Source: Sulfurovum zhangzhouensis (GTDB lineage Bacteria > Campylobacterota > Campylobacteria > Campylobacterales > Sulfurovaceae). Taken from it: a DNA stretch of 64,000 bases. The DNA is taken from positions 87,953 to 151,952 of the forward strand of contig NZ_JAQIBD010000004.1 of the NCBI RefSeq assembly GCF_030347965.1. Reading direction: 5' to 3'. This document shows positions 18,679 to 27,142 of the stretch, in pieces (the stretch's first letter is position 1; each line of letters opens with the position of its first letter). The notes under the pieces were generated by a model that did no database searches, was not told where the DNA came from, and saw only the letters and a program-made list of their open reading frames with translations. Position numbers and translations under genes: made by a program.

Positions 18679-18776
18679 CAAAAATTATCTCAAAGTGGGA
18701 ATTCCTTTCTCACCTTTTATTCAGATGAAAAAAAGTTCTCAAAGATTTATAGGGAAATATAAAGGTTGATTATAGT

Positions 18777-19637
18777 ATGATTCATGAAGATTTAGCAAGT
18801 TTTGCAGATAAGAAATTTGGACAGAACTTTCTAAAGAACAATACTTACATTCACAAGATCATCCAATCGATGCCCGACGACGGCTTGAAAGTCGCAGAGA
18901 TCGGGCCTGGATTAGGTGATTTAACCAAAGAACTTGTAAAAGTTCGTAATGTCACAGCATTTGAGGTTGATAAAAGATTATGCGAGCATCTAAGTAATGA
19001 ATTTAAAGAGGCTACTCACGACGGCCACTTTGAACTTCGCTGCGGTGATGTGCTTGAGCGTTGGGAGTCGGGGAAGCTTCTGGATGAACCTTATCATCTT
19101 GTAGCAAACCTGCCTTACTATATTGCCACCAATATCATATTAAAAGCACTGAAAGATGAACATTGCCAATCCATTTTGGTTATGGTTCAAAAAGAAGTAG
19201 CGGATAAGTTTGCTGCAAAAGCCGGAGATAAAGCATTTTCTGCACTCTCCGTCTTAGCGGACAGTGTGGGGAAAGCAAGTGTATGTTTTGAGGTTGAGCC
19301 CGAAGCATTCGTTCCTCCGCCGAAAGTAACTTCAGCAGTACTTTTAATAGAAAAGAACGAAACCAAAGATGATGAAAGGTTTGAAGCATTTTTACGGGTT
19401 GCCTTCGCACAGCCCCGTAAAAAGCTCTCCAAAAATCTTATGGCCCGTTTTCCCAAAGAATTGGTAGCAGAAACTTTTAGTCAACAGGAATTAGACTCCA
19501 ATCTACGACCTCATGAAGTTGAGACATCTATTTATCATCACTTATATAATGCAATGAAGGATAATTTAGATGAACGAGAACCAAAACAACGAAGGTCAAA
19601 AGCAAGGTCAGCCAACACAGAGAAACAGAAGACCTAA
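18777..19637 (+). CDS. rsmA: 16S rRNA dimethyladenosine transferase (KsgA)
   Basis: Dimethylates A1518 and A1519 near the 3' end of 16S rRNA during 30S maturation. SAM-binding VAEIGPGLGDLT is at residues 39-50, and the catalytic NLPYY motif is near 110. At 286 residues it carries about 20 basic residues beyond the normal C-terminus, and exactly this tail overlaps the next gene: the rnj start at 19570 lies 68 bases inside rsmA in another frame. The tail is therefore probably a by-product of the overlap. Confidence 0.95.
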   Translation: MIHEDLASFADKKFGQNFLKNNTYIHKIIQSMPDDGLKVAEIGPGLGDLTKELVKVRNVTAFEVDKRLCEHLSNEFKEATHDGHFELRCGDVLERWESGKLLDEPYHLVANLPYYIATNIILKALKDEHCQSILVMVQKEVADKFAAKAGDKAFSALSVLADSVGKASVCFEVEPEAFVPPPKVTSAVLLIEKNETKDDERFEAFLRVAFAQPRKKLSKNLMARFPKELVAETFSQQELDSNLRPHEVETSIYHHLYNAMKDNLDEREPKQRRSKARSANTEKQKT

Positions 19638-21651
19638 CCCGCACAGACAGAACAAGCCATACAAGCCTCATCCAAACAGAAAAGAGGCACCAAAAGAGGT
19701 AGATGGCAACCAAGTCGATAAGTCTTCGGAGAAAAACCAAAATAGAAAGCCTCAACAGAGGAATAATCCGAACAGAAGACCAGGGTCAAATAGACCACAA
19801 CAAGACAATGCTCCTAAACAAGAAGAGCAACAGCCAAACAGACCTGCTAAAAACCGTCCAAATAGTGCAAGAAACAAAAACAAAAGAAAAAACCCTACTA
19901 CGGTAAGTACAGAGATGCGTGCATCCATTGATGAAAACATGAGACTACAACGCCAAAGAATGCAACCATGGAAAAAGATGGATCTTGGTAACAAAAGTAA
20001 AGTAAGATTTACACCGCTTGGAGGCCTTGGCGAGATCGGTGGGAACATGGCTGTACTTGAGACAGAAACATCTGCTATCATTATCGATGTAGGGATGAGC
20101 TTCCCGGATGAGAGTATGCACGGTGTAGATATTTTGATACCTGATTTCAGCTATCTGCATACTATTAAAGATAAGATCAAAGGGATTGTGATCACACATG
20201 GTCATGAAGACCACATCGGTGCAGTACCGTATCTATTCAAAGAGTTGAAGTTCCCTATCTATGGTACCCCTCTTGCACTGGCGATGATCGAAAATAAATT
20301 CAATGAGCACGGACTAAAAGCAGATACGAGCTACTTCCGTTTCATCACAAAAAGAAAACAGTATGAGATTGGTGATATCAAAGTCGAATGGATGCATGTC
20401 ACACACTCTATCATTGATGCTTGTTCACTAGCGATCGAAACACCGGCAGGGATCTTGGTACACACGGCCGACTTCAAGATCGACCATACACCGGTAGATG
20501 GATTTACAACAGACCTACAACGTTTTGCCTATTATGGACAAAAAGGAGTACTTTGTCTCTTCTCAGACTCTACCAACTCTCATAGCCCTGGATTTACAAA
20601 GAGTGAAACTATTGTAGGGAAAACCTTTGATACCCTCTTTGATATAGCTAAAGGAAGGGTGATTATGTCTACCTTCTCATCGAATGTACACCGTATCTAT
20701 CAGGCGATGCAGCGTGGTGTAGAGTATGGAAGAAAGATCTGTGTAATCGGAAGGTCTATGGAACGTAACGTAGAGACTAACAGAGCACTTGGATATGTAG
20801 ATATCGATGAGAAACATTTCATCGAAGTACACGAAGTAGCCAAATATCCTGATGATGAAGTTCTTATAGTAACTACAGGGTCCCAGGGAGAGACCATGGC
20901 AGCACTGAATCGTATGGCAACAGATGAACACCGTCATATCAAGCTCAAACCGAATGACACTGTCATTATCTCAGCTTCCGCGATCCCGGGTAATGAAGCT
21001 TCTGTATCAAGTTTAATGAACAAACTGATGAAAGCAGGATGTACTGTACGCTATAAAGAGTTTGGTGATATCCATGTTTCCGGTCACGCATCTCAAGAAG
21101 AACAGAAATTAATGCTGAGACTGGTTCAGCCTAAGTTCTTCTTGCCGGTTCACGGAGAGTACAACCATATCGCTAGACATGCAAAAACTGCAGTAGAATG
21201 TGGTGTAGATGAAAGGAATATCCTTCTCATGAGTGATGGGGATCAGATAGAGATCACACCAAAATACCTCAAAAAGGTAAAAACGGTAAAAAGCGGTAAA
21301 ACATATATAGATAACCAAAACAACATGCAGATCGAAGATGATGTCGTACTGGATAGACAAAAACTGGCTGAAGACGGTATTATCAATGTTGCAGCGCAGA
21401 TCTCCCAAGAAGACCAGAAAGTCGTTGGGAAACCGGTTATTACTACTCATGGATTGGTACCGGATAAAGAGGACAAGAAGTTCCAAAGAGAGATCGAACA
21501 GCTTATCGAAACAGTGCTTCTTAACCTAAAACCGGAATCACTCAAAAACCATAAAGATGTGGAAAACAACATTAGAAATGTGATCAGAAAACATGTTATC
21601 CGCACGAAAAAACGTTATCCGCTTATCATCCCAACAATCTTCATCGTATAA
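19570..21651 (+). CDS. rnj: ribonuclease J
   Basis: Metallo-beta-lactamase/beta-CASP ribonuclease with 5'-3' exonuclease and endonuclease activity in mRNA decay and rRNA processing. Residues 1-140 are a disordered, Asn/Gln/Pro/Arg-rich basic extension, like that of Helicobacter pylori RNase J. The catalytic HGHEDHIGA (zinc ligands, 210-215), SDSTN and GHASQEE motifs follow. It overlaps rsmA by 68 bases, which couples expression of an rRNA methylase to an RNase. A weak hairpin follows at 21656-21674. Confidence 0.95.
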   Translation: MNENQNNEGQKQGQPTQRNRRPNPHRQNKPYKPHPNRKEAPKEVDGNQVDKSSEKNQNRKPQQRNNPNRRPGSNRPQQDNAPKQEEQQPNRPAKNRPNSARNKNKRKNPTTVSTEMRASIDENMRLQRQRMQPWKKMDLGNKSKVRFTPLGGLGEIGGNMAVLETETSAIIIDVGMSFPDESMHGVDILIPDFSYLHTIKDKIKGIVITHGHEDHIGAVPYLFKELKFPIYGTPLALAMIENKFNEHGLKADTSYFRFITKRKQYEIGDIKVEWMHVTHSIIDACSLAIETPAGILVHTADFKIDHTPVDGFTTDLQRFAYYGQKGVLCLFSDSTNSHSPGFTKSETIVGKTFDTLFDIAKGRVIMSTFSSNVHRIYQAMQRGVEYGRKICVIGRSMERNVETNRALGYVDIDEKHFIEVHEVAKYPDDEVLIVTTGSQGETMAALNRMATDEHRHIKLKPNDTVIISASAIPGNEASVSSLMNKLMKAGCTVRYKEFGDIHVSGHASQEEQKLMLRLVQPKFFLPVHGEYNHIARHAKTAVECGVDERNILLMSDGDQIEITPKYLKKVKTVKSGKTYIDNQNNMQIEDDVVLDRQKLAEDGIINVAAQISQEDQKVVGKPVITTHGLVPDKEDKKFQREIEQLIETVLLNLKPESLKNHKDVENNIRNVIRKHVIRTKKRYPLIIPTIFIV

Positions 21652-21655
21652 AACA

Positions 21656-21674
21656 AGACCTCTTTGAGAGGTCT
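21656..21674 (+). terminator. hairpin after rnj
   Basis: AGACCTCT-ttg-AGAGGTCT, a perfect 8-bp stem five bases after the rnj stop. The downstream flank AAATATGC lacks a T-run, so it may be an RNA-stabilising hairpin rather than a full terminator. Confidence 0.45.
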
Positions 21675-21679
21675 AAATA

Positions 21680-21688
21680 TGCTATAAT
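21680..21688 (+). promoter_or_regulatory. extended -10 promoter for kdsD
   Basis: TGCTATAAT, an exact match to the extended -10 consensus, 30 bases before the start codon at 21719 and just after the rnj hairpin. Confidence 0.6.
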
Positions 21689-21718
21689 CATTTACAAAAA
21701 ATCTTCAAAAGTAGTAGA

Positions 21719-22687
21719 ATGGATCTTATCAAAATTGCACAAGAGACTTTTCAAATCGAAGCAGATGCACTCAAAAAGGCTTCTGAGCGTTTGGATCAGC
21801 ACTTTTTAGACGCAATAGAACTTATTTATAACACTAAAGGGAAACTTATTATCACCGGTGTAGGTAAATCCGGTTTAGTAGGTGCAAAGATGGCTGCCAC
21901 ATTTGCCAGTACAGGGACTTCCAGCTTCTTTCTTCATCCTACAGAAGCACTACATGGCGATCTTGGAATGATAAGTCAAGGAGACTCTCTACTTGCTATC
22001 AGTAACAGTGGAGAGAGCGAAGAACTTACCAAAATACTTCCACATATCAAACGTTTTGAGATTCCCCTGATCGGACTTACGGGAAATCCTGACTCATCTT
22101 TAGGGCGTTACAGCGATGTATTTTTGGATATATCAGTAGAAAAAGAGGCTTGTCCGTTAGGTGTAGCACCTACCACCTCTACTACCCTTACTATGGCAAT
22201 CGGTGATGCCCTTGCTGTAGCATTAATGAATAAAAGAGGTTTTAAACATGAAGATTTTGCCTCTTTTCACCCTGGCGGAAGTCTAGGTAAAAAACTTTTT
22301 GTCAAGATAAAAGATTTGATGCGCACAGAAAACCTACCGGTCATTAGTGAGAATACAACACTCAAAGAGGCTGTTGTGGTAATGAGCGAAGGGAAAATGG
22401 GAACAGTGCTTATCGTTGATCAAAACGGTGTATTTAAAGCTCTTTTGAGTGATGGTGACCTAAGACGTGCACTCATGAAAAAAGACTTTGATTTGAACTA
22501 CCCGGCTATCACCTATGCGACATTACATCCAACGAGCTATCAGGATACAGAACTGCTTGCAAGCGATGCACTAGAAATCATCGAGACTAGACGTATTCAA
22601 CTGCTTCCTATTACAGACAAGACAAATAAAATCATCGGTGTACTTCACATCCATGATCTTGTCAATGCAGGTATTAAAAGTAACTAA
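21719..22687 (+). CDS. kdsD: D-arabinose-5-phosphate isomerase (KdsD/KpsF family)
   Basis: Interconverts ribulose-5-phosphate and arabinose-5-phosphate, the first committed step to Kdo for lipopolysaccharide or capsule. An N-terminal SIS domain (TGVGKSGLVGAKMA, then HGDLGM and SNSGESEEL) is followed by two CBS domains (about residues 205-322). The 322-residue length is standard. It has its own extended -10 promoter at 21680-21688. Structured leader copy 2 begins four bases after its stop. Confidence 0.93.
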   Translation: MDLIKIAQETFQIEADALKKASERLDQHFLDAIELIYNTKGKLIITGVGKSGLVGAKMAATFASTGTSSFFLHPTEALHGDLGMISQGDSLLAISNSGESEELTKILPHIKRFEIPLIGLTGNPDSSLGRYSDVFLDISVEKEACPLGVAPTTSTTLTMAIGDALAVALMNKRGFKHEDFASFHPGGSLGKKLFVKIKDLMRTENLPVISENTTLKEAVVVMSEGKMGTVLIVDQNGVFKALLSDGDLRRALMKKDFDLNYPAITYATLHPTSYQDTELLASDALEIIETRRIQLLPITDKTNKIIGVLHIHDLVNAGIKSN

Positions 22688-22691
22688 ACAA

Positions 22692-22800
22692 ATACGACTA
22701 GTCGTATGCGCAACCCAAGGATACTTCCTTCGGGTGCCAACGGCTGAAGATGATACAGCTTCAGCAGAGTATACAGAGCTTTGCTCGGTATACGTCATAA
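22692..22800 (+). ncRNA. candidate structured leader before a pseudouridine synthase gene (copy 2)
   Basis: Begins with the perfect 16-nt palindrome ATACGACTAGTCGTAT. It then forms hairpin ACCC-AAGGA/TCCTT-GGGT (22713-22735), a linker GCCAACG, an extra hairpin GCTGAAG/CTTCAGC (22743-22765), a hairpin closed by GTATAC/GTATAC (22769-22793) with apical AGC-TTT-GCT, and ends in ACGTCATAA. The part order matches 15100-15181, while stem sequences differ but stay paired. The ribosome binding site and ATG at 22811 follow at once. Confidence 0.5.
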
Positions 22801-22810
22801 GGAAAAAACT

Positions 22811-23710
22811 ATGAGACTAAATAAATATATTTCACACAATACAAAATACTCAAGAAGAGATGCTGATAAACTGATCGAAGCAGGTGAAGTGACTTTAGAT
22901 AAGAAGGTAATCAAAGACTTTGCCTATGAGGTCAAAGAAAATGACAAAATCTACATCAAAGGTAAACTGGTCAAAAAACGCCAGACAGGTGAAGTCACTA
23001 TGGTCGTCTATAACAAACCAAAAGGAGTATTGGTCACTAAACAAGATGATAGAGGCCGAACTACTATCTATCATAAACTTCCAGGAAAATACAGACACTT
23101 TATCCCTGTAGGAAGGCTGGACTATGCCTCTGAGGGACTTTTACTGCTCACTGACTCTCCTGAAGTAGCACAAGCCCTGATGGAGAGTCCTTTAGACCGT
23201 ACCTATAATATCAAGATAGACAAACCTGTCACTGAAGAGATGATGCGGGCAATGCAGGAGGGATTGATCTTGGAGGATGCACGTGCCGGTGCACATGAAA
23301 AGAGCAAGATCACTTCAATGGAGTTTGCCCCGTTTGCCTACTATGAGATCCGTAGCGAAGGAAAGAACTATACCAAACTACGTGTCACGATAAATGAGGG
23401 TAAAAACCGTGAGCTAAGACGTTTCTTTGGGCACTTTGATGCAAAAATATTGGATCTTAAACGTGTGGGATATGGAGGAGTAGAACTTAATAATCTTCCA
23501 GAGAATAAAACACGCTTCTTTTCACGTAAAGAGTACAATGAACTCCATGAGTTTATGAAACGTAAAAAGAAAAATACGCTTATTGCTGAAAAAAATGAAG
23601 AGAATACAAAGCAACAACGGAATAAAAGCGGCAAAAAAGGTAAAGACGAAGGTGATTCCCTATCCGAGTTTAAAAAAGAGATCAAAGAGGCATTTAAACG
23701 CTATAAATAA
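22811..23710 (+). CDS. RsuA/RluB-family pseudouridine synthase
   Basis: Modifies a uridine in rRNA, most likely 23S (RluB/E-like). An S4 domain lies at residues 1-55 (MRLNKYISHNTKYSRRDADKL...), and the catalytic motif GRLDYASEGLLLLT contains Asp104. The last 45 residues form a lysine/glutamate-rich tail. The ATG at 22811 has AAGGA seven bases upstream; the upstream in-frame ATG at 22781 lies within the leader hairpin and is not credible. The TAA stop shares a base with the rarA start (TAATG), so the two are coupled. Confidence 0.92.
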   Translation: MRLNKYISHNTKYSRRDADKLIEAGEVTLDKKVIKDFAYEVKENDKIYIKGKLVKKRQTGEVTMVVYNKPKGVLVTKQDDRGRTTIYHKLPGKYRHFIPVGRLDYASEGLLLLTDSPEVAQALMESPLDRTYNIKIDKPVTEEMMRAMQEGLILEDARAGAHEKSKITSMEFAPFAYYEIRSEGKNYTKLRVTINEGKNRELRRFFGHFDAKILDLKRVGYGGVELNNLPENKTRFFSRKEYNELHEFMKRKKKNTLIAEKNEENTKQQRNKSGKKGKDEGDSLSEFKKEIKEAFKRYK

Positions 23711-24897
23711 TGTTAAAACTTGCACTAAACTATCGTCCCAAAACCTTAGATGAGATCATCGGTCAAGAGAATCTACTCGGCAAAGATGCGATACTTCGAA
23801 AAATGGTCGAAAAAGATGCGCTCTCTCACATTTTTCTCTATGGACCTCCAGGATGCGGTAAAACTACTTTAGCCAGAGTCATTGCTTCTACCCTTGATAA
23901 GCCCTTTTACGAGCTTAATGCCACGACCATGAAGATCGAGGAGCTTCGGACCATCTTTAAGAACTATACGAATGCTTTGCAGAAACCTCTGATATTTATT
24001 GACGAGGTACATAGGCTAAGTAAGAACCAACAAGAGGTGCTTCTCCCTTTTATGGAGTCACAGGCTGCACTGATTATCGGGGCTTCTACTGAAAACCCCT
24101 ATTATTCACTTACTGCAGCAATGCGTTCACGTTCACATCTATTTGAACTGAGCTCTATTGATGCATCCTCAATGAAAACCTACCTTCGAAAAGTGGTTCA
24201 AAAGGAGAACATCTCTATTGATGAAGATGCATTAGAGTACGCTGTTTTCTCATCAAGCGGAGACTTAAGGGCTGCACTCAACCTTATAGAAAGTGCACAT
24301 ATCGCCGGAGAGATCAGCCTTAATATACTCAAACAGATCCGTCCGCATGCTATGCAAGGGGGAAGCAGCGAGAGCGAAAGCCATTATGAACTGACATCGG
24401 CAATGATCAAAAGCATCAGAGGCTCAGATATCGATGCAGCACTCTACTATCTAGCACGACTCATTGAGGGAGGAGAACCCGCTGAGTTTATCGCCAGACG
24501 CCTGGCGATACTTGCTTCAGAGGATATCGGCAATGCCAATCCCAATGCACTCAATCTTGCGAGCTCTACACTATCAATCGTTAAACATATCGGTTATCCC
24601 GAAGCACGTATCTCACTGGGGCAACTCGTGATCTATCTTGCATCATCACCCAAATCAAATAGTGCCTATGAAGCGATCAACCTTGCACAAAAAGCAGTGA
24701 AAGAGGGAGATATCGATCCTATTCCCAATCACATTAAAACCCATGCAAAAACCTATCTCTATCCCCATAATTATGGAGGATGGGTGAAACAACAATATCT
24801 TTTACGCCCAAAATCATTCTACCACACTCAACAAATAGGATTTGAAAAGACCCTCTATGAATGGCATCAAAAAATAATAACACCCTCTTCAAAATAA
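23710..24897 (+). CDS. rarA: replication-associated recombination ATPase RarA
   Basis: AAA+ ATPase of the MgsA/RarA/WRNIP1 family that acts at stalled replication forks. Walker A GPPGCGKTT is at residues 45-53 and Walker B FIDEVHRL near 97, with sensor 1 ASTENPYYS. The C-terminal tetramerisation region (about 210-395) follows, ending with NYGGWVKQQYL. Length 395 is slightly shorter than E. coli RarA. It overlaps the preceding gene by one base. Confidence 0.93.
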   Translation: MLKLALNYRPKTLDEIIGQENLLGKDAILRKMVEKDALSHIFLYGPPGCGKTTLARVIASTLDKPFYELNATTMKIEELRTIFKNYTNALQKPLIFIDEVHRLSKNQQEVLLPFMESQAALIIGASTENPYYSLTAAMRSRSHLFELSSIDASSMKTYLRKVVQKENISIDEDALEYAVFSSSGDLRAALNLIESAHIAGEISLNILKQIRPHAMQGGSSESESHYELTSAMIKSIRGSDIDAALYYLARLIEGGEPAEFIARRLAILASEDIGNANPNALNLASSTLSIVKHIGYPEARISLGQLVIYLASSPKSNSAYEAINLAQKAVKEGDIDPIPNHIKTHAKTYLYPHNYGGWVKQQYLLRPKSFYHTQQIGFEKTLYEWHQKIITPSSK

Positions 24898-24918
24898 CAC
24901 AATTACAACACACTCTTG

Positions 24919-24927
24919 TGCTATAAT
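24919..24927 (+). promoter_or_regulatory. extended -10 promoter for lipoprotein pair
   Basis: TGCTATAAT, an exact extended -10, 34 bases before the ATG at 24962. A second TATACT-like element lies closer to the gene. Confidence 0.6.
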
Positions 24928-24961
24928 TGCCCTAAAATTATACTTTCCTAAAGGATCTGGA

Positions 24962-25240
24962 ATGAAGAAAAAATTAGCACAAACTGCTGTTCTGTCCATT
25001 ACAGCAGTTTGGATACTGAATGGATGTACAGGTACAGAAGCTGCGCCTAGCAATGCGACACAAACCGGAGCAGCTACAGGTGCTGTTGCAGGTGCAGTTG
25101 TAGGATACAATGCTTCAAGACACAATAGAGGTACTAATGCAGTTGTAGGTGCCGCTGCAGGTGCCCTTCTAGGTGGTGCTATAGGTAATGCTGTAGACAA
25201 TCAAAATCCTCAGCCTGTAAATGATGGCGGATGGCAATAA
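24962..25240 (+). CDS. small glycine-zipper lipoprotein
   Basis: A 92-residue exported lipoprotein: signal peptide MKKKLAQTAVLSITAVWILNG with lipobox LNGC, then a glycine-zipper segment (GAVAGAVVGYNASRHNRG, then AAAGALLGGAIGNAVDNQ) able to insert in or associate with the outer membrane. It has no enzymatic motif. The downstream gene contains a closely matching zipper plus an OmpA domain, so this one looks like a truncated duplicate of the same module. Both are probably on one mRNA from 24919. Confidence 0.85.
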   Translation: MKKKLAQTAVLSITAVWILNGCTGTEAAPSNATQTGAATGAVAGAVVGYNASRHNRGTNAVVGAAAGALLGGAIGNAVDNQNPQPVNDGGWQ

Positions 25241-25262
25241 AAACATATCAAAGGAAAAAAAC

Positions 25263-25973
25263 ATGAAACTTACTAAACCATTACTCGCTTCTTCACTAGC
25301 AGCATTTTTACTGACTGGATGTTATCAAGAGCCTGGACTAGTACAAGACAACAGTTATGACCGTACAAAAACAGGTGCCCTTGCCGGTGCACTAACCGGA
25401 GCTGTGATAGGATATAACACTACAGGTCATAACAAAGGCAAAAGAGCAGCAATCGGAGCAACTTTAGGGGCACTTGCAGGAGGAGCTATAGGATATAGTT
25501 TGGACCAGCAGGCTAATGAAGTGGCACGTGCACTAGGTACGGGTGTTGAGAATGACCCGCTGGCACAACTTGATCCAAACAGAGATATCATCGTATCTAA
25601 AACATCTACCTATGTTCATATCACGTTTAGGGATAAAATGATGTTTGCTACAGATTCAGATAAATTGCAGCCTAATGCAAGATATAAAGTAGAAAAAGTT
25701 GCAAGACTTTTAGAAGGTTATCCTCAGACCGTTGTAGGAGTAGCAGGATTCACAGATGACCGTGGTAGTTATGAATATAATCAGCGTCTCTCAGATAGAC
25801 GTGCAAGAAGCGTAGCCAATGTACTAGCTGTCAACGGTTATCCGAAAGTTAAAGGATGTTCTTACGATAAAGCACTTGTACCTAATGACAATGCTGTCAA
25901 CAGAGCGCTTAACAGACGTGTAGAAGTCTATCTATATGCAGACAGAAACAATATGAGCAACCCTTGCTATTAA
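25263..25973 (+). CDS. OmpA-family lipoprotein with glycine zipper
   Basis: Outer-membrane lipoprotein likely to tether the envelope to peptidoglycan. The signal peptide ends at lipobox LLTGC. A glycine zipper (TGALAGALTGAVIGYNTTGHNKG) is followed by a C-terminal OmpA-like domain with FTDDRGSYEYNQRLSDRRARSVANVL, the peptidoglycan-binding region. I start at ATG 25263, with AAAGG upstream; an earlier in-frame ATG overlaps the previous gene. A C-terminal Cys in NPCY and one in KGCSY could form a disulfide. Confidence 0.9.
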   Translation: MKLTKPLLASSLAAFLLTGCYQEPGLVQDNSYDRTKTGALAGALTGAVIGYNTTGHNKGKRAAIGATLGALAGGAIGYSLDQQANEVARALGTGVENDPLAQLDPNRDIIVSKTSTYVHITFRDKMMFATDSDKLQPNARYKVEKVARLLEGYPQTVVGVAGFTDDRGSYEYNQRLSDRRARSVANVLAVNGYPKVKGCSYDKALVPNDNAVNRALNRRVEVYLYADRNNMSNPCY

Positions 25974-25984
25974 GTAGGTTTCCC

Positions 25985-26398
25985 CTACTTAAGGGTCTCT
26001 AGTTCCTTTTTCGCCTTCTCGGCATCTATTTCACCCGAAAAGAATCTTTTTTCTATCGTATCGATATGCTTGATGAGTTTTGTTCTAAGCGTATCACCCC
26101 TTACTCTATCTTTTGCAAAAAGTTTCATCGTGTCAAAATCAGGAAAATACTCTATCAAATCTTTTTTCAGTTTAGACGCATTCCATGCAGCTACCTGAAC
26201 ATCCTCAGGTACACCTTCTACATCCAAAATGGTCTGTCCTATACTGTCTTTTTTGATATATTGATCAATACTATGCTTTTTATGAAAGGTGGTACTTTGG
26301 AGGTTTTCATCTTCTTTCTGAAGTTCTGTAACAAAATTTGAGACAAAATACATAAACACAAGACCCACAGCAATGAATATCAATAAGTTTTTATCCAT
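25985..26398 (-). CDS. membrane-anchored protein of unknown function
   Basis: 137 residues with one N-terminal transmembrane segment (LLIFIAVGLVFMYFVSNFV) and a soluble, highly charged helical remainder ending in ...AEKAKKELETLK. The N-in/C-out orientation suggested by the charges would place the bulk in the periplasm. I recognise no family. It ends convergently, 11 bases from the OmpA lipoprotein. The 740-base non-coding stretch lies upstream of it. Confidence 0.7.
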   Translation of the reverse strand: MDKNLLIFIAVGLVFMYFVSNFVTELQKEDENLQSTTFHKKHSIDQYIKKDSIGQTILDVEGVPEDVQVAAWNASKLKKDLIEYFPDFDTMKLFAKDRVRGDTLRTKLIKHIDTIEKRFFSGEIDAEKAKKELETLK

Positions 26399-26566
26399 AA
26401 TCCTATCCTTTGCTTTATAATAGGCAGTATTTTTATTTCTATTATACAGAAATTTAAGAAAAATAAAAAGATTTGTTTTATCTCTTTTTATTTAAATGAT
26501 CAATATTTCTTAAATATATGTAATTAAAAGGTTTAAAGGTTAATTTTCGAGGTTAACAATTATTTT

Positions 26567-26678
26567 GAGTTCGGTTTTAGGCTCAATGAAAAGGAAAGGA
26601 GATTACCTAAAACGTCAAACTCTTACAAATATTAACAAATGAGTATAAATAAAATATAAATTTTTTTATTTGCTCTGT
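26567..26678 (+). ncRNA. candidate small RNA, unit 1 of a tandem pair
   Basis: Hairpin of GAGTT...TTTTAGG paired with CCTAAAA...AACTC (26567-26622), with a purine-rich loop containing AAGGAAAGGAG. It is followed by a 46-nt AT-rich tail (26633-26678) with a T7 run that is identical but for one base to the tail of unit 2. The strand is inferred from the T-run. No coding potential is seen. Confidence 0.45.
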
Positions 26679-26784
26679 ATTAAATTTTACATTTCACATC
26701 AGTAGCACTTAAAGTACAATAGCCATCCAAGGTTTTTACAAGAATCTAGTAAGAAATCAACTGTAAGAGGTATAAAGAAGAAAT

Positions 26785-26907
26785 AAGAGTTTGGATTTAG
26801 GCTATAAAAGGGGGAAAGGGAAAAAGGGAAAGCCCAAAAGATCAAACTCTTAAAAAAATAATAACAAATAAGTATAAATAAAATATAAATTTTTTTATTT
26901 GCTCTGT
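26785..26907 (+). ncRNA. candidate small RNA, unit 2 of a tandem pair
   Basis: Perfect 9-bp closing stem AAGAGTTTG/CAAACTCTT (26785-26851) with an inner stem GGCT/AGCC. The loop carries GGGGGAAAGGG and AAAGGGAAAG repeats. The 46-nt tail (26862-26907) matches unit 1 at 45 of 46 positions. The stem differs from unit 1 in sequence yet still pairs, which argues for selection on structure. Confidence 0.45.
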
Positions 26908-27142
26908 TTATTTTATCAACGGTAGGACAAGAGGGATGATAGAATCATTTAAATACATCAAAACACAAACAATTTCAAAGCTCATCCAATAATGTCTTTA
27001 TCTATCATCTTCACTCACAACACAACAGGTTTAATACAAAACATAGGGATTGGTACTGTTGGATGTCAAAGTATAAAATTTCGAAACATTGTAAGTTTGT
27101 AGAAGTAAATTGTACTGGTTAATTAAAGGGGTATTAAAAAGA

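Larger units (their letters stand above)
26399..27142. other. long gene-free stretch with duplicated hairpin unit
   Basis: No ORF worth calling on either strand. It is AT-rich and contains the two related hairpin units at 26567-26678 and 26785-26907. The spacer 26679-26784 and the 235 bases before tRNA-Leu show nothing I can name. Confidence 0.7.

Noticed and set aside
22781-22810. Upstream ATG for the RsuA-family gene at 22781.
   Set aside because: It lies inside the conserved leader hairpin, while ATG 22811 has AAGGA and begins the canonical S4 domain.
24889-25200. Long Ala/Pro-rich minus-strand reading frame over the lipoprotein gene.
   Set aside because: It is the antisense shadow of the glycine-zipper repeat; no ribosome binding site.
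26567-26907. Tandem repeat considered as a CRISPR array.
   Set aside because: Only two units, no regular short repeat with unique spacers of constant length, and no cas genes in the window.
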